This document shows positions 34,412-45,954 of a stretch of 64,000 nt of DNA, piece by piece. A program made the translations under genes and the position numbers. The stretch lies in contig NC_133120.1 of assembly GCF_033568475.1 (NCBI RefSeq), forward strand, positions 92,026,151 to 92,090,150, read 5' to 3'. Below the pieces are notes generated by a model. The model worked only from the letters and a program-made list of their open reading frames with translations, was not told the origin of the DNA and searched no databases. Position 1 is the stretch's first letter; each line of letters starts with the position of its first letter. This DNA comes from Henckelia pumila (lineage: Eukaryota; Streptophyta; Magnoliopsida; Lamiales; Gesneriaceae).

Positions 34412-37400
34412 ATGTCTTCTCTCAGTAGGGAGCTTGTATTCCTGATCCTACAGTTCTTGGATGAGGAGAAATTTAAAGAGACTGTTCACAAGTAGGTTGA
34501 TTTATTATTATACATGTGCCCATGTGTGTATTTTGTCTTTTCTGGTGCTTTGTGATGAATAAGCTCTTTATTAAATAGATGTGTTCCTAATTATAGGCTT
34601 GAGCAAGAATCTGGATTTTTCTTTAACATGAAGTATTTTGAGGATGAAGTGCACAATGGGAACTGGGATGAGGTTGAAAGATACCTTTCGGGTTTCACCA
34701 AAGTGGATGACAACAGATATTCAATGAAGATATTTTTTGAAATTAGGAAACAAAAGTATCTTGAAGCTTTGGACAAGTGAGATTCTAATTTCATTTTTAA
34801 TGGATTTAAATGCAGTGAGACATAGAAATTTACATGAGTTTGTCATAATCAGGCATGATAGGTCCAAAGCTGTTGAAATCCTTGTAAAGGATCTTAAAGT
34901 TTTTGCATCTTTCAATGAAGACCTTTTCAAAGAGATTACTCAGCTGTTGACATTAGAGAATTTCAGGTATTGATGAAGTTGTTATTTGGGGATGTTTGCC
35001 ATTACTTTTATTTGAATGCCTTATATGCGAGTTCATTGTTGCTCAGGGAGAATGAACAACTATCAAAATATGGAGATACAAAATCTGCTCGTGCCATTAT
35101 GCTGGTTGAACTGAAGAAGCTTATTGAAGCGAATCCCTTGTTTCGAGACAAGTTACAATTTCCAAACCTCAAGAATTCAAGGCTCCGTACCCTCATCAAT
35201 CAAAGGTGGACTTCTATGTGTAACAAATAATGAATAGTGATAAATTGGTTTTTCTTTGTTGCACAACAATTTAGTTGCTGATCATGTCCATTTTTGATAT
35301 GGTGTGGAAATAATATTACGTAGGCGTGACTTGGAGTAAAGTCTGTCTCAACAGTTACACGGTGACTCGAAATGCTCCCTGAGTTTAGTTTCTTGTCACA
35401 TCGTTGTTGTCTCAGATAAATGCCCTTTGTTGGACTCATATTTGTTTGGTATCACTACTATGCAAAGAAGAAATTGACACCTGCTAATTCTGCAGCTTAA
35501 ATTGGCAGCACCAACTTTGCAAGAATCCTCGGCCAAACCCGGATATCAAAACTTTATTTGTGGATCACTCATGTGGACAGTCAAATGGTGTTCATGCGCC
35601 TTCTCCAGCTAATAATCCTCTACTTGGTGCAGTTCCAAAACCCGGAGGCTTCTCTCCTCTGGGTGCACATGTGGTCGGGATTATTTTCTGCAGTTGTTAT
35701 CTTTGTGTTATAGTTTACTTCTTGCTTACCGACATGTGATTGATGCGGCAGCCATTTCAAACGACTCCAGCCTCAGTTCAGACCCCTCTTGCTGGTTGGA
35801 TGTCGAATCCCCCCTCTGGATCTCATCCATCTGTTTCTGGAGGACCTTTAGGTCTTGGCGCTCCATCAATTGCTGGTAGCTCTCCTTTTGAATTTAGATA
35901 TCTAAATCCTGTCATGGAGTTCTGCATTTTGAAGATTACATTTAGACTGTAATGTTATTGAAAAATTATATTGGAAGTAAAGTAATTTTCCTCCAGAAAT
36001 GTGGAAAGAATTTGAAATTTTGTAATGCGAACTGGACTCTTGGCATTTTTATTGATGCTCTGATTTCGAGCAATCATGTGAATTGAAGTCTTTTCCTGCT
36101 AGAGCTACTCCCTGCTGTTCTGTTAAACAATTATATTCTTGTTGCAGCTGGCATGAAACATCCAAGGACTCCATCTGCAAATCCTTCTGTTGATTTTCCA
36201 TCGGGTGATTCTGATCATATAAGCAAAAGAATCAGGCCTATGGGAATTTCTGATGAGGTATTTGGACAAGGGGTGTAGATACAATCTTGTTCCCTATTTT
36301 TTTCCTTGGATAAATGTTTTGTGTTGTAATCTTTATTTTTAATTTGCAGGTAAGTCTGCCGGTAAATGTTCTTCCTGTATCATTTCCCGGGCACGCACAT
36401 AGCCAAACTTTCAATGTGCCAGACGACCTTCCAAAGACTGTGGCGCGGAATTTGATCCAAGGATCATCTCCCACGAGCATGGATTTTCATCCTATCCAGC
36501 AGAGCCTACTTCTAGGTTTGGTCTCCAAGAACCCTATATGCTTGGACTCTTTCACAAAATTTTGATGTGAGAAGTTTAAAGATTTTTATTCTCTTCGTGG
36601 TCTTTGTGTTTGCAATAAACCAGTTGGTACTAATGTGGGAGATATTGGATTGTGGGAAGTTGGTTCAAGAGAGAGGTTGGTTCAGAAAAACTTCAAAGTT
36701 TGGGATTTGAGTGCATGTACAATGCCTTTACAGGTGCCCACCTATTTCATTATTAAATTGATTTTCAGTATTGTAAAATTTCTCCCCGAGTGAATCTTCA
36801 AGGCACTTGTTTTTTAAACACAAAGTTTTGTTGTTTATGTTAGGCTGCTCTCGTGAAAGATCCAGGAGTCTCAGTGACTCGTGTGATTTGGAGCCCTGAT
36901 GGTTCTTTGTTTGGTAATTGAGATTAATATCAAAGAATGCATATAAATAGAAAATTAATGGCTTAATATGATGTACATCGTTGTTCATCTGGTCTTCCAT
37001 ATAGGAGTTGCATATTCCAGACACCTTATACAGATTTATTCATATAATGGAAATGATGATGTTCGTCAGCTTTTGGAGGTATAGTCCTGTGTTCTTTTTT
37101 ATTCACTTGAATTTTCACTTTTAGAACTTTTTGCCACCAACTGCTGTTTTTGTAGATTGATGCTCATGTTGGTCGAGTTAATGATCTTGCATTCTCGCAC
37201 CCCAATAAGCAGCTTTCTGTGGTGACGTGTGGGGATGATAAGCTCATCAAGGTTGGTTAAAGATAAATTTCTGCAATTTTTTTCCCCCCAAATACACCTA
37301 TATTAGCGAACAATCTGTTGGTTTGTTCATGTTAACATGTGATGTTTAGGTTTGGGATGCCACAAGTGGTGCAAAACAATTTACTTTTGAAGGTCATGAG

Positions 37401-40400
37401 GCTCCTGTGTATTCTGTTTGCCCTCACCATAAAGAGAGCATTCAGGTACTGGATCCATCAAATCACATTCTATTTCATCTATTGATTATACTGGATAAAA
37501 AGACCGCATAGTCATTTTGTTTTTGTTTTTGTTTTTGTTTTTGTTTTTGTTTTTTCCACTTGATTATGACCTCTTTCCATGATCTTCAGTTTATCTTTTC
37601 CACGGCTTCTGATGGAAAGATTAAAGCATGGTTGTATGACAATTTGGGATCTCGAGTTGATTATGATGCTCCTGGTCGTTTTTGCACCACCATGGCCTAT
37701 AGTGCCGATGGAACAAGGTTGATTACCTACTACAAGGGTGATATCATGTGCGATTGTTTCTCTCACGACCAGATTTTAACTTGGTGACTTTATTGTCCAG
37801 GTTGTTCTCTTGTGGGACAAGCAAAGAAGGTGAATCGCACATTGTTGAATGGAATGAAAGTGAAGGAGCCGTCAAGAGAACATATCAAGGTTTCCGAAAA
37901 CGATCTTTGGGGGTTGTGCAGTTTGACACGACTAAAAATAGGTTCTTGGCTGCTGGTGATGATTTTTCCATCAAAATTTGGGATATGGACAATACTCAGT
38001 TATTGACCAGTATTGATGCTGATGGAGGTCTTCCCGTGAGTTTTCTTTGTTCACATCATTTTATATGCTTGTATGTAAGTGTGCGCGAAATCTTGATTTT
38101 ACTTGTCACACATTCAAGGCAAGTCCTCGGATACGCTTCAACAAAGACGGGAGCCTGTTGGCTGTTTCTGCAAATGAAAATGGAATAAAAATTTTGGCAA
38201 ATGCTGATGGTCTTCGATTACTTCGCCAGTTTGAAAATCTTGCTTTCGATGCTTCCAGATCATCCGAAGCTTCAAGGGTATTTGCTTATATTGTTTAAAT
38301 ATCTTCAGAGCCATCTCACTGAGTTGATAATAATGAAAAGCTTTTCAATATATGTTTATCGCGCAGCAACCTACGCTGATCCCAATTCTAACATCTCCCG
38401 GTAGTGGTGCTGCTAGCCTTGCCGACAGGGTTGCTTCTGCCGGTATCTCTGCAATGGTATCTCTTGTTTTTCTTTCCTCCGGGCATATTTTTGTCAGTTT
38501 TAGCTGTATTGAAGAATTCTGTTTGTCATCTTTCAATCATAAAATGTGTTGGGTTAATGTTAGAATGGGGATGCAAAAATTCTTGGAGACGTGAAACCTA
38601 GAATAGCTGAAGAAACTAATGACAAATCCAAGATTTGGAAGCTCACTGAAATTAGTGAATCCTCGCAATGCCGGTCGTTGAGACTCCCTGAGAATCTAAG
38701 AGTAACAAAGGTGAATTCTGTTCAAGTGATTTCTTCATCTGATATATTTATGTATTTATTTGATAAGACAAGATAAATATTTATTACCCACTTCCATTGA
38801 CAACTGTATGTATTTACCAATTCCACTCATTTCATTTTCGCGCATATTAATGGTCCTCGATTAGCTTTTTTACCTTGATATAACAAGGTTTTTCTTGTGT
38901 TGATCGCAGATATCGAGGTTAATATATACTAATTCAGGTAATGCTATACTAGCCTTAGCTTCAAATGCGATCCATTTACTTTGGAAATGGCAACGAAATG
39001 ATCGTAATTCGAGCGCAAAGGTAAGAATTGGTCACATCATTTTTTCACAAAGTTGATTCGGCCACATTTGAAATATAAAATCATCTTGATATCGGGCGTT
39101 TCATCTGAAGGCAACAGCTAGTGTTTCACCTCAATTATGGCAACCATCAAGTGGCATTTTGATGACAAATGATATCACTGACACGAACCCCGAGGAGGCC
39201 GTTTCTTGTTTTGCTTTGTCCAAAAATGATTCCTATGTAATGTCAGCATCTGGAGGAAAAATCTCTTTGTTCAATATGATGACTTTCAAGGTAGCATTTT
39301 ACTGTTTTTTCTATGCTGTGTTTGGATATTGCACTGGATTTAGCTGCCACTTGGTGTGCATTACCATTCAGCGAAGAAAGAGCCTGTATATATACACATT
39401 ATGGGTGTTTACATCGCGCACATACTTATATTTCTCTATTTCTTATGGACGAGGTCAGACCATGACGACTTTTATGCCTCCACCACCGGCAGCAACATTT
39501 TTGGCATTTCATCCGCAAGATAATAATATAATTGCTATTGGCATGGATGATTCTTCAATACAGATATATAATGTTCGTGTAGATGAGGTATATCACATAA
39601 GAGCACTTAATAGTTTGTTTGCTGGTGAATGGTATTCTTATGCCTAAAAGTCAAAGTTGACTTATCAATCCAAAATTTTACAGGTCAAAAGCAAGCTTAA
39701 AGGCCATTCTAAAAGAATTACGGGTCTGGCTTTCTCACATGCATTAAATGTTCTTGTTTCATCCGGAGCAGATTCTCAGGTGAACTACCGTTTATTATTT
39801 TGCCTTATTGTTTTTCCTTACTGAATCTTAACAGTGTTAATGATTTTTGTGTCATTCGCTCATGTTTTCTGAATTTCGTTCCTCTCCAGCTTATTGTTTG
39901 GAATTCCGATGGATGGGAAAAGCAGAAATCAAAATATTTGCAACTTCCTTCTGGGAGATCACCGATGTCACAATCTGAAACACGTGTCCAGTTTCATCAG
40001 GACCAGATCCACTTTCTGGTTACACATGAGACTCAGCTTGCTATATATGAGACAACTAAATTACAATGCATAAATCAGGTACATTTTGTCCCAAGAAAAC
40101 TTGATGGATGAAAACACATTTACTTGCGAATCTTTGACATGTAATTTGTTTCATTTCAGTGGGTTCCACCTGAATCAGCAGCCCTTATATCCCATGCTAC
40201 GTTTTCATGTGATAGCCAACTGGTATATGCAAGTTTCCTAGATTCTACTGTCTGCGTTTTCACCGCTGCACACCTCCGCTTAAGATGTCGAATAAATCCT
40301 ACTGCTTATCTCGCATCAAGTGTCAGGCAAGTCTGTCAAGCTAACGATTTTTGGATTATTAACATTCTAATCTCGACTGAATGATCTTCAGAATCAAATA

Positions 40401-40728
40401 ACAAATTAATTTATTATTTCGACTACATATTTCAGCTGGACTTTGTGTTTTGTAGATTTAGTTATCTTTAATGCCTCACCCGAAGCATTCTTTTCTTTCA
40501 TCCAGCAATTCAAATGTTCACCCCCAGCACCCACTTGTGGTCGCAGCCCATCCACAGGAACCGAACCAGTTTGCATTAGGTTTGTCGGATGGTTCAGTTC
40601 ATGTTATTGAACCCCTTGAATCTGAAGGCAGATGGGGTGTGCCACCACCCCATGAAAACGGGTCCTCGAGCAGTGTACCAAATACGCCTTTAGTTGGAGC
40701 CTCTGCTTCAGATCAAGCACAAAGATAA
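34412..40728 (+). CDS. TPL: TOPLESS (TPL/TPR) transcriptional co-repressor, 25 coding exons, 1136 aa
   Basis: This is a nuclear Groucho-like co-repressor. It binds EAR-motif repressors (Aux/IAA, NINJA, BZR1 and others) and recruits histone deacetylases. LisH and CTLH lie at residues 1-92, a Pro-rich linker at about 210-330, and two seven-blade WD40 propellers after about 340. Residue 176, mutated in tpl-1, is the wild-type Asn. Length is close to Arabidopsis TPL (1131 aa). Exons by splice consensus and frame: 34412-34491, 34597-34776, 34853-34966, 35047-35205, 35496-35673, 35752-35875, 36148-36257, 36350-36515, 36624-36733, 36844-36913, 37005-37078, 37156-37251, 37350-37445, 37590-37717, 37801-38035, 38119-38277, 38367-38456, 38564-38710, 38910-39020, 39111-39290, 39459-39587, 39684-39779, 39890-40078, 40160-40326, 40506-40728. 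Intron 24 is GC-AG; the exon 5 donor (35673) is least certain. TPL versus TPR1 is not resolved. Confidence 0.95.
37515..37553. repeat. (TTTTTG)n hexamer repeat in TOPLESS intron 13
   Basis: About six TTTTTG units lie in the intron between exons 13 and 14, close to the acceptor at 37589. They enrich the region in T before the splice site. Likely length-variable. Confidence 0.85.
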
Positions 40729-41460
40729 TCTAATGGCTGTCAATGCACAAGCTTTACACCACCCCACCTCCTTACTACGATGTGTTTCTTTATCTATTGC
40801 ATTGTCCATATGTGGTAGAAAAACAGCTTCCTTTTTGCAAATTAAGCTGATAAATAAACGTGCACCCGACTGTAAGTCGGACTCTTTTTCGGCATTCTGC
40901 TATACTTCTCTTCGAAGACATGCAGTCTAGGGAGCTGGACTTGTAATTAAATCTGGTCTGTGACTCAAAAACATTTTGGTTACTAACAGTTTGACTGAAT
41001 AGATGTGATGTAAGATGAAACGTTCAGGTAGCTTCAATGATACCATTTTTTATTTTTACATCAATTATGAGATATTTGTTTTGATTTTTCTCGAACCCAC
41101 TGTTTGTTTGTTTGTTTGTTTTTTTTTTTTTTGGGCATCAAACTCCCGTCTTAGAATTTGTTTCCGGAGAATTTCTCCTTTTTTCACTTCGATAGTTTTT
41201 TCATGCAATAAATAAGATGTTTGTTCTTATAAAAAAATAACTTTACTTTTGAATAAAACGTGTCTGAATAACTTATTTCGTTGTTAGAAAATAATAGGAT
41301 TTTGATCTTGGTTTTAAAAACATTTAAAACACATCTCAATCGTTATCTAATAACAATACTCGGAGAACAAAAATATTTTCCACGGATACTTTAGAAAACA
41401 AATTATTCAAGTTTTGTTTGATTATAAAACATAAAAAAAAAATGTTTTAAACTAGTTTTC
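40729..41460. other. TOPLESS 3' UTR and intergenic DNA
   Basis: The 3' UTR probably extends to about 41000-41215 (AATAAATAAG near 41207). It contains a (TGTT)n-poly(T) tract at about 41100-41132. No genes are seen up to the peptide cluster. Confidence 0.5.
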
Positions 41461-41609
41461 CAAACGAATTTCTAATCATATGAAATCGATCCAAGTCATC
41501 CAACTTCTTCTTCATTCTTGTAATACATATAAATCTAATATCACTTTATTTAAAAGCTCCAATCTCAATCCTCACCACATTAACAAGATCTACCGCAGCA
41601 TCAACATAC

Positions 41610-41909
41610 TCAACATCGGTACATACAAAAACATGTATCTATTAGCACACAAATTCCAGATGCAGCATGCCCCTTCTTGTGTTTGCACCTCGCTTTACAT
41701 TCTACTTCGTCACAGATTTGGCCCTTGTCCGAAAACTGAACGGTGCACTCACGCTGCAACCCATCACCCAAACCTGCAGGTTTATAAAAACAACATCTTA
41801 TTTAGATTTTCCGCGTTAATTAGCAATCCGGAACTGAATGGATGGAATGGTTAACACCTTGAACAACAAAGAAGACAACAAGGATATAAACAGCGCTGAC
41901 TTGCTTCAT
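41610..41909 (-). CDS. Defensin-like cysteine-rich secreted peptide A1 (71 aa, 2 exons)
   Basis: Exon 1 (41858-41909) encodes a hydrophobic signal peptide of about 17 residues starting MKQVSAVYILVV. The donor G|GTGTTAA and acceptor CTGCAG|GT flank an 84-bp intron. Exon 2 (41610-41773) encodes the mature part and stop. Eight cysteines are spaced C-X10-C-X4-C-X3-C-X11-C-X5-C-X-C-X3-C, as in plant defensin-like (DEFL/LCR) peptides, where exon 1 classically carries the signal peptide. Such peptides act in defence, pollen-pistil or other cell signalling; which applies here is unknown. A TATA motif (41964-41971) lies 55 bases upstream of the ATG. A paralogue with the same framework lies 2.8 kb away. 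Confidence 0.82.
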
Positions 41910-41963
41910 GTTTCTTCTTCGATCTGTTTTTGTATTCAAAGTTGAAAATCCCTCCTTAGCTTG

Positions 41964-41971
41964 TATATATA
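41964..41971 (-). promoter_or_regulatory. TATA box of peptide gene A1
   Basis: TATATATA on the minus strand 55 bases upstream of the ATG; the paralogue B1 has a similar box 48 bases upstream. Confidence 0.5.
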
Positions 41972-42131
41972 AGAACGTAGATTCATGCAAAATACATAAT
42001 CCCAATCAAAGATTACAAAAATTGGGATGGTTACGGCAATACTAGTCAAACATTGAGTACAAATTAATTTGAACGCATATATATGATTACATATTAATAT
42101 TATCGAAAACTTATTGCAAAGATTACAACAT

Positions 42132-42326
42132 TCAGATTTCAAGCAAAGCACTAAAACTCCATCCAAATCTTATCGACAAATGGGGAAAATATGGGAACCT
42201 ACACAAACATGTATCTATCAAATAACACTTGCCAGCCATTGATTTGCATCCCTTGCAGGTCAAAATACATTCTTGGATGTTACAGAAGCCATTTCCAATG
42301 TGAAACGGAACACGTAACTCGGCCTC
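42132..42326 (-). pseudogene. Defensin-like peptide relic A2 (second exon only)
   Basis: The sequence matches the second exon of B2 and retains C-N-I-Q-E-C-I-L-T-C and D-T-C-L-C. Relative to B2, 16 bases are missing just after the acceptor (CCGAG to GTTCCG). This removes the first cysteine and shifts the frame. No convincing signal-peptide exon was seen upstream. It lies in the same arrangement behind A1 as B2 does behind B1. Confidence 0.65.
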
Positions 42327-42615
42327 CTGCAACATAAAAAGTTCATATGGACAGATGCTAACCGCACAACATTTACAACAACTAATTCAATAACTTCCAA
42401 TCTTTTCATTCATATTCTTTTAATATCTAAATAAGAGGGTAAATTATGTTGGATGACAATAATTGTATCTTCTGTTTCATACAATGCTTTTGTTAATCAA
42501 TGAAATCCAGATATCTCCACAAATATTATCCATTTTGAGCACAAATCTTCATGGTTTTACTTTTGAAACCCCTAAAAGGCCTTATACCAATTAATATATC
42601 ATTCCATATATTAAG

Positions 42616-42960
42616 TCCGACCACCTCGGCACCACAAGCCCATTAACTTGGCACAATCTATGTCCATTAACTTGACAAAAATCATAATCTCGACCAGCTC
42701 GGTACAATAAGCCCATTAACTTGGCAACGAAGACAAGTCCATTAGTTTGGCACACACATAAGCCCGACCAGCTCGGCACCACAAGCCCATTAACTTGGCA
42801 CAATTTAAGTCCATTAACTTGGCAACGAAGATAAGTCCATTAACTTGGCACATACATAAGCCCGACCAGCTCGGCAACACAATCCTATTAACTTGGCACA
42901 ATCTAAGTCCATTAAACTGGAAAATGCATAAGCCCGACCACGCGCTCGACAACAAATTAT
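42616..42960. repeat. ~73-bp minisatellite with 24-bp subunits
   Basis: Starts of the 'cgaccagctcgg' block recur at about 42616, 42689, 42763, 42861 and 42933 (spacings 73, 74, 98, 72). Between them are 24-25 base subunits with 'ccattaacttggca'. The 98-base unit carries one extra subunit. It separates the two halves of the duplicated peptide block. Open frames through it encode repeated, gene-unlike peptides. Confidence 0.88.
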
Positions 42961-44215
42961 TATCTGCAGCTCTTTATTTGAGCGCGATTTCATCATATTG
43001 TCGTCTATTGCTCTTTATTTGAGCTTGGCTCCAACCAGAATATTGTCATATATGCTATAAAATATAAAGTCAACTACTTCAATGTTCATCCTCATTTCAC
43101 TCGTCGTCCTTTTTTTCCGAGAGGTAGTATTGATGATATGATAAAAATCCTATTATATTTTTATTTATATTTTAAAGATATATCAGAATATTGAATGAAT
43201 ATGCATGGATCTAATTGTCTTATATATTAAAATTCTATATGGACCGAGACTCTCTTTCTTAAATAAGGGTTCTCTAACCTTTATTACAGTAACCTTTTCC
43301 ACAACTCTTATATACGTTTTTACACGCTTTTTTATATACTCCTAGATGTTATTTTATACGTTTTTAGGCAATTTTCATACATTTTTTTAATACATTTTTT
43401 TATTGAATCTTATACTGAATTGAGTGTCGGAGTGGTTTCGCCTTCGGACAAGCCATCTCACATGTTTCTTTGATACACAAAATATGTTGGAATCATTCGC
43501 CTCGGTTTATTGAAAAAATTGGTTCGTTGATTATTGATCCGAGATAATTTATTTGATGCGAAATTTTTGAACACATCAATATCTATATCTATTATTCCAA
43601 CATAATACACTTAGTCCAATATAATACACAATTTTTATAGCATGAAAAATCCTTATTGTTAAATTAAATTAAAAATATATAAAAGTTCATTTTGTAACAC
43701 TTTAATTCTATTTTTTTTTTTTGCCATATAATATACGTATTACTCTTTCAATCATCGACTAAAATTGAATTTAAATACAACTTTATTTTTAAAATGTTTA
43801 TCAAGAATATATATATATTTTTAAAAACTTGATAATCACGCATTTTTTTAAAAGCAAATAGATATGATGCATCGAAAACTATTGGTTATTTTTGTAATTA
43901 ATTAAATGTTTGAACAACAAAGGCGAACTTCCACGTAACATTTTGATTTTTGAATGACCACCTCGATTTCATTAGGCAAATTCTTTTTTCAAAAAAAAAA
44001 ATGTAAATCAAAAGTAACTCTACATCATAACTTTTTAATCCAATCAGGTAGATTATGTTTTTAAGCATTTTAGGACGATTTAGGATGCAACAAGGTTTAA
44101 TTGTTCAATGAAAAGACCCCGCGGATAGAGTTTCGGAATTTTGGTGTTTTTCTGTGACTTCAAGACTCAATTGTTGAGCAAAATCTATGTTTTTTTGAAC
44201 AAGAATAGTTTTAAA
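42961..44215. other. Intergenic within the peptide cluster
   Basis: AT-rich DNA with no gene or clear repeat recognised. Confidence 0.5.
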
Positions 44216-44372
44216 GCTAGTTGCCTAAAAGAATTTCTAATCATATGAAATCCATGCATCTATCCAACTTCTTCTTCATTCTTGGAATACATTTATTTAA
44301 TATTTAAAAGCTCCAATCTGAGTCTTCACCACATTAACAAACAACTCGTTTAACTTCTACACCACCACAGAA

Positions 44373-44680
44373 TCAACATGGGTACCTACACCAACATGTA
44401 TCTACTAGTAGACACCTTCCAGATGCAGCATGTCCCTTCATCTGTTTGCACCTCGCATCACATTCTTCTTTGTCACAGAGTGGTCTCGTGTACGAAAACT
44501 GAACGGTGCACTGACCTGGCAACCCATATTCCCCCGAACCTGCAGGTTTATGAAAACAACATTTTATTTAAATTTTCGACATTAGCAATCCGGAACTGAA
44601 TGGATGGAATGGTTAACACCTTGAACCACAAAGAGGACAACAAGGATATTAATCACGGAAACAGCGCTGACTAGCTTCAT
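44373..44680 (-). CDS. Defensin-like cysteine-rich secreted peptide B1 (75 aa, 2 exons)
   Basis: Exon 1 (44620-44680) encodes a 20-residue hydrophobic signal peptide (MKLVSAVSVINILVVLFVVQ). An 80-bp intron (GTGTTAA donor, CTGCAG acceptor) separates it from exon 2 (44373-44539). The eight cysteines have exactly the same spacing as in A1, while several inter-cysteine residues differ (for example KQMKGHAASGR in the fourth loop). A TATA motif at 44728-44734 lies 48 bases upstream of the ATG. It is a clear paralogue of A1 from a block duplication. Ligand or target unknown. Confidence 0.82.
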
Positions 44681-44727
44681 GTTTCTTCTTCTGTTTTTGT
44701 ATTCAAACTTGAAAACGATACCCCTTC

Positions 44728-44734
44728 TATATAT
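44728..44734 (-). promoter_or_regulatory. TATA box of peptide gene B1
   Basis: TATATAT-type motif on the minus strand at a position equivalent to that of A1. Confidence 0.45.
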
Positions 44735-45204
44735 CGAGAACGTAGATTCATGCAATATATATAATCTCATTCAAAGATTACAAAAAATGGGAAGATTTAC
44801 ATTCAAAGATTACAAAAAAGGGAAAATTACGGCAATACTGTGCAGAAAGTCTCCGACTTTCTGTAATACCAACCAAATCACTTTATGCTAGTAAGACACT
44901 GAGAACAATTTAATTTGAACGCATATGATTACATATTATCGAAAACTTGTTTCAAAGATTACAACTAGCTATTGGAAGGCTACAGTTAATTTAGAAATGA
45001 ATAAGCAAACTTGAGACTCGAAGAGCAAATGCCGGCAGCTACGACATAATCTCAACATTCAGATTCCAAGCAAAGAAGTTGAACTCCATCCAAATATTAT
45101 CGACAAATGGGAAATATAGAAAGAATACAGGATAGGAATAAGAAACAACATTTCTGTTGAAAAATCTAACCATGCATGGTTTACTAAATGTCTACATTCA
45201 CACT

Positions 45205-45421
45205 TTATTTCGAAGATCTAATCTCCATATCTACTTTTACAACAGCAAACACAATGAACTTAAATGGAAACCGACACAAACATGTATCTAATAAACAACA
45301 CTTGCCAACCATTTCGCATCCCTTGCGCTGCTTGCAGGTCAAAATACATTCTTGGATGTTACAGAAGCCATTTCCAATGTGAAACGGAACACTGCACCGA
45401 TTCCCCAAGTATCTCGGCCTC
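45205..45421 (-). pseudogene. Defensin-like peptide B2, second exon; possible partial gene
   Basis: After an acceptor (TTGCAG, exon from 45421) the frame reads N-R-C-S-V-P-F-H-I-G and keeps seven framework cysteines with the spacing of A1/B1 (C-X10-C-X4-C-X3-C-X11-C-X5-C-X-C). It also has two extra cysteines in the loops. The eighth cysteine is replaced by R-F-P-F-K-F and a 17-residue tail. A signal-peptide exon in the matching phase was not found within about 300 bases upstream. It may be a decaying paralogue or have a distant first exon. Confidence 0.55.
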
Positions 45422-45448
45422 CTGCAATTGTGTGGACACATAAAAATT

Positions 45449-45697
45449 TCATAAGGACAGATACACAACATTTACAGCAACAAACTCAATAACTTCCAAT
45501 CCTTGCATGCATATTCTTCTAATATCCAGATAAGAGGGTATATTATGTTGGATAGCAACAATTATATCCTCTGTTTTACATGAGATTGTCTTTGTGGTAT
45601 TGAAATTGAACTCAATTAAAGGTGATTGCTTTCGATTTACAGGCTTTGAGAGGTACCATCTCGATTCTACAATTGCCATAATAGATTCATAATCCAA
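45449..45697 (-). other. 82-codon ORF duplicated behind A2, unknown
   Basis: This open frame contains C-K-T-E-D-I-I-V-A-I-Q-H and L-P/I-P-S-Y-L-D-I. A diverged copy with stop codons lies at about 42360-42480, at the same place relative to A2. It is part of the duplicated block. Composition looks partly protein-like but no family was recognised. Confidence 0.3.
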
Positions 45698-45954
45698 GTT
45701 ATGTGTTCAGGTTTCATGAGTTGGAGCAAATATCAACAATAGCATCGAATAGTCCATCATTCTATGCGATGCTAGTGTACACTGTTATCATCGACTATAA
45801 TTTTGGGGCAACAACACATATTCAATCGTGCATGGAGTCTTTTACCTAATTGTTGAAGTTGGAAACTCAGAATTAATAACTCCCAAGTAAATGCATCAAA
45901 AGAATTAATGGCTCACATTCAAAGCTAAAGGTCACGAAGAAACAGAGTTTACCC

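Noticed and set aside
41480-41854. 124-codon plus-strand ORF
   Set aside because: It is antisense to the two-exon defensin-like gene A1, whose minus-strand splice sites, signal peptide and cysteine pattern are far more convincing.
42591-42996. Several 60-80 codon ORFs with repeated C-Q-V-N-G-L motifs
   Set aside because: They are translations of a minisatellite.
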